The translations under genes were made by a program, and so were the position numbers. 7,617 nt of DNA, from positions 1 to 7,617 of the forward strand of contig CAZDJK010000020.1 in assembly GCA_964505725.1 (NCBI GenBank), read 5' to 3'. Within the stretch, counting starts at the first letter, position 1. The number at the start of each line of letters is the position of its first letter. Below the pieces are notes generated by a model. It saw only the letters and a program-made list of their open reading frames with translations, made no database searches and had not been told where the DNA came from. This DNA is from CAVRJC01 sp964505725. GTDB taxonomy: Bacteria > Actinomycetota > Acidimicrobiia > IMCC26256 > DASPTH01. Positions 5,659 to 7,617 of this stretch are shown here, piece after piece.

Positions 5659-6552
5659 ATGAGCGAGCGAGCGCCACTGTCGAGCGAGAAGGTCGCCGAG
5701 GCCACCCGGGAACCGTTGATCGTGGACGAGATCCTCGTGCCGCTCGACGGCTCGGCGTTCGCCGAACGGGCACTGCCGATCGCCGTGCACCTTGCCGATC
5801 GCCTGGGCGCCGACCTCTGCCTCGTCGCCGCTGTTCAACACGACGACGAGATCGCAGCGCGCGAGGCGGACCTTGTCGCTGCCGACGTGAGGGGACCTCG
5901 GGTCCGCCACTCCGTCGTCGTCGCCGATCCGGCTGGCGCGATCGACGATTTGCTCGCCGAGTCGCAGCACGCGGTGGTGTGCATGGCGACACACGGGCGC
6001 GGTCGCTCTGCCTCCATCCTCGGCTCCGTCGCCAATGAGGTCATCGCGCGGAGTCGCGAGCCGTTGCTGCTCGTGGGTCCCGGTAGTGGTGAGCTTGCGC
6101 CCTGGGCGCCGAAAGACGCTCCGGCTCGTGGTGTCGTGGTTTGCGTCGACGAGATGCCGGTGGCGCCGTCTCTCCTCGGCGAGGCCGCGCGCTGGGCAAC
6201 CGGCCTCGGAGAGCCCCTGACCGTCGTGACCGTCGCCGAGCCCGTTCCTTCGCCGGTCACTGGTCGGATCGCCCGCCGGCGTTTCGGCCCGGACGGCGAC
6301 GTGGAGTCGTTCCTCGACTCGTTGGGCGGGCCTGTTCGCGCTGCCGGTGTGAGCGTCGAGACGCGTGTGGTCTGGGACCCGATCAGCCCGGCGGAGGGCA
6401 TGCGCGGTTACCTGCGGGAGCATCCGGCGGCGCTCGTGGTCGTGGGCACCCGTGCTCGCCATGGGCTCGATCGGTTGGTCTTCGGCAGCGACGCCGCAGG
6501 CATCGCGCATTCCAGTCCTTCTCCGGTGCTCGTCGTTCCCCGACCGGAGTAG
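5659..6552 (+). CDS. Tandem universal stress protein (two UspA domains)
   Basis: A 297-aa cytoplasmic protein with two UspA domains (about 23-140 and 157-295), the length usual for tandem actinobacterial USPs. Domain 1 opens ILVPLDGS with the adenine-contacting Asp D30 and closes with MATHGRGRSASILGSV; domain 2 has VVCVDE (D164) and VVGTRARHGLDRLVFGS. Compared with the ATP loop Gx2G-x9-G(S/T), domain 1 has Ala for the first Gly and eight rather than nine loop residues, while domain 2 has Ala266 for the second Gly, so ATP binding may be weakened in both. USPs of this type modulate growth arrest and survival under hypoxia in mycobacteria. ATG 5659 was chosen over TTG 5656 because GGGGAGG at 5644-5650 lies eight bases upstream. 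A DosR-like site is 61 bases upstream. It probably has its own promoter, separate from the BON gene. Confidence 0.93.
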   Translation: MSERAPLSSEKVAEATREPLIVDEILVPLDGSAFAERALPIAVHLADRLGADLCLVAAVQHDDEIAAREADLVAADVRGPRVRHSVVVADPAGAIDDLLAESQHAVVCMATHGRGRSASILGSVANEVIARSREPLLLVGPGSGELAPWAPKDAPARGVVVCVDEMPVAPSLLGEAARWATGLGEPLTVVTVAEPVPSPVTGRIARRRFGPDGDVESFLDSLGGPVRAAGVSVETRVVWDPISPAEGMRGYLREHPAALVVVGTRARHGLDRLVFGSDAAGIAHSSPSPVLVVPRPE

Positions 6553-6585
6553 CACCGCCGGCGGGTCGGAGGATTTCCCCAAAAT

Positions 6586-6600
6586 GGGCCCTTCGACCGT
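6586..6600 (+). promoter_or_regulatory. DosR/DevR-like operator candidate upstream of the acidic-protein gene
   Basis: GGGCCCTTCGACCGT lies 59 bases before the start of the acidic-protein gene, in the 107-base gap after the USP gene. It matches the hpf site at 12 of 15 positions, including the run CCTTCGACC. Its distance to the ATG is nearly the same as at the USP gene (61). A perfect palindrome CCGCCGGCGG at 6555-6564, just after the USP stop, may be part of a weak terminator. Confidence 0.4.
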
Positions 6601-6647
6601 TCCCTGCGCGCCGGGCAGGCAGCAAGATGCTGGAAGGCGACTCCGAT

Positions 6648-6653
6648 GGGAGG
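6648..6653 (+). promoter_or_regulatory. Ribosome binding site of the acidic-protein gene
   Basis: GGGAGG, six bases before ATG 6660. It decides for this start against the in-frame ATG at 6627, which has only a poor upstream purine run. Confidence 0.6.
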
Positions 6654-6659
6654 TCAGCG

Positions 6660-7067
6660 ATGCCGCAGCAAAATCAGGGACCGGGAGCATCCGAGCCGCG
6701 CGAACGGTCTGAGCTCGAGGACGCGTTGGGAGCACAGCCTGGCGCAGAGGACGACGACATCGCGTTGCTCGGGGATGTGGAGTCGGTGGACGAGGTCGAC
6801 ATGTCGCAGGAGAGCTGGGCGCCCGGCGAGCCAGCACCCGGCCTCGCGGCCGATGAGGTCTTGAGCGTGCACCCCTTGACGGCTCGTGAACCCTCGGCCG
6901 ATGTACTCGACGTCGGCGGCGAGGATCTCGAGCTTCCGGTACCAGATGAGGATGAGCAAGCCGAGGCGGTGCTCGAGGAAGACGACCCGGGCCGCGCGTT
7001 GCACCGAACGGCACTCGTGGGTGACCTCGAGATCCGATACGAGGAACTCGACCCCGGCATCGAGTGA
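6660..7067 (+). CDS. Small, highly acidic protein of unknown function
   Basis: A 135-aa protein whose family I do not recognise. It contains about 39 Asp/Glu, only six Arg and no Lys, so it is strongly negatively charged. There is no Cys, signal peptide or membrane segment. The N-terminal half is rich in Gln, Pro, Gly and Glu and looks disordered. The C-terminal end (GRALHRTALVGDLEIRYEEL, residues 112-131) alternates hydrophobic and polar residues and may be a short folded or binding segment. The reading frame has normal high-GC codon use, a good ribosome binding site and a DosR-like site 59 bases upstream, so it is probably a real stress gene. Its charge suggests a nucleic-acid mimic, a chaperone-like spacer or a partner of a basic protein such as ribosomal proteins; none of these can be shown from sequence. 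It converges with the USP gene on its right. Confidence 0.75.
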   Translation: MPQQNQGPGASEPRERSELEDALGAQPGAEDDDIALLGDVESVDEVDMSQESWAPGEPAPGLAADEVLSVHPLTAREPSADVLDVGGEDLELPVPDEDEQAEAVLEEDDPGRALHRTALVGDLEIRYEELDPGIE

Positions 7068-7068
7068 C

Positions 7069-7096
7069 CGCGCCTGCCAACGGGTGTGGCGGCGCG
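7069..7096. terminator. Hairpin between convergent genes, probable bidirectional terminator
   Basis: CGCGCCTGCC (7069-7078) pairs with GGCGGCGCG (7088-7096): a nine-base-pair GC stem with one bulged T and a nine-base loop. It starts two bases after the stop of the acidic-protein gene and ends seven bases before the stop of the opposing USP gene. No U-tract is present, as is common in high-GC actinobacteria. Confidence 0.5.
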
Positions 7097-7102
7097 TGGA
7101 CC

Positions 7103-7617
7103 TCAGGAACGATTCGTGAGCCGTGGGGGTCGAGCGACGAGCACGGGGCAGGGGCTGGCGTGCACGATCTTCATCGCGACGCTCCCGAGCACGACGCGTG
7201 CTACACCGGTGCGACCGTGGGTCGCGATCGCGACCATCGTCGCAGGCCACCCGATGGCTCGGTCGACGATGTGCTCGGCCGAATCGGCGCCGAGCAGGAC
7301 CTCGCCGTCCGCGTCGACGCCGCGGCTGCGCAGAAGCTCGACGACTCCTTCGACGTCCGCATGGGCGCCCTGTTCGTGGCGAGCGACGAGCAGCCCGGCC
7401 GACGGGATCGTCACCTCGGCCACGCGAACGGAGAGGTGGAGCATCGCGGCCCATTCCGTCACGATCGGAATGATCGACTCGGAAATCGCCGATCCGTCGA
7501 TGGCGAAGAGCAGGTTGGCCGGTTCGAGCGCGCTGAGCCTCGTCTGGAGCTGAGGTCCGACGAGCAGCAAGGGGTGCGGGGTTCGGTGCAGCACTGCCTC
7601 GGTCACGCTGCCGAGCA
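7103..7617 (-). CDS. Tandem universal stress protein, 5' end missing
   Basis: The frame is open at the right edge; 171 codons and the stop are visible. The first visible residues (LGSVTEAVLHRTPHPLLLVGP) are the closing strand of one UspA domain. A complete second UspA domain follows, from NLLFAIDGSAISES with its adenine-contacting Asp to IATHGRTGVARVVLGSV and SPCPVLVARP. This ATP loop keeps the nine-residue spacing, with Ala in place of the first Gly, as is common in the family, so the domain probably binds nucleotide better than those of the USP at 5659-6552. An internal GTG at 7606 is not the true start, because the preceding codons encode conserved USP sequence. The gene is a separate leftward unit whose promoter lies outside the window. 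It converges on the acidic-protein gene across the hairpin at 7069-7096. The likely role is stress survival, as for other USPs. Confidence 0.92.
   Translation of the reverse strand, partial: LGSVTEAVLHRTPHPLLLVGPQLQTRLSALEPANLLFAIDGSAISESIIPIVTEWAAMLHLSVRVAEVTIPSAGLLVARHEQGAHADVEGVVELLRSRGVDADGEVLLGADSAEHIVDRAIGWPATMVAIATHGRTGVARVVLGSVAMKIVHASPCPVLVARPPRLTNRS

Noticed and set aside
5892..5905. GGGACCTCGGGTCC, a DosR-like near-palindrome
   Set aside because: It lies inside the USP coding sequence and is explained by codons; it shows that such motifs can arise by chance in this base composition.
5401..7080. Long 559-codon open frame on the minus strand
   Set aside because: It lies antisense to the USP, acidic-protein and BON genes, is arginine- and proline-rich and resembles no family. 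It is a shadow of high-GC coding on the plus strand.

Overview
The window is GC-rich throughout, with strong G/C preference at third codon positions and GTG alternatives at several starts. Together with a hibernation factor of the two-tailed RafH type, this points to a high-GC actinobacterium. The sequence does not fix the genus. No tRNA, rRNA, CRISPR array, integrase, transposase or insertion-sequence end was seen.

Layout. The left part (1-2835) reads on the minus strand: thiL (thiamine-monophosphate kinase), a 275-base gap, a long hibernation-promoting factor (HPF) with two C-terminal domains, and, 17 bases downstream, a protein of the bacterial eRF1-like (baeRF) class that runs off the left edge. 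A 137-base gap separates thiL from a divergent plus-strand gene (2973-4598). That gene encodes an unusual fusion: an archaeo-eukaryotic primase-polymerase (PrimPol) core, a DnaG-type CHC2 zinc ribbon, a HIRAN domain and a second, degenerate HIRAN-like repeat. Three further plus-strand genes follow, each after a gap of 107-248 bases: a triple-BON-domain protein, a tandem universal stress protein (USP), and a small, very acidic protein of unknown function. A second tandem USP, cut by the right edge, converges on the acidic gene across a short GC-rich hairpin.

How the genes may work together. RafH-type HPF, eRF1-like proteins and USPs are typical of the DosR/DevR dormancy regulon of mycobacteria. 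Related 15-base DosR-like motifs (pattern GnGnCCTTnnnCnnT) lie upstream of four genes: HPF/baeRF, BON, USP and the acidic gene. I read the region as a hypoxia/stationary-phase 'ribosome parking and stress' cluster with its own regulatory code, bordered by housekeeping thiL. The PrimPol-HIRAN gene sits inside the cluster but has no recognisable motif of this kind; its function is the main open question. The motif and regulon reading is inference from by-eye alignment.
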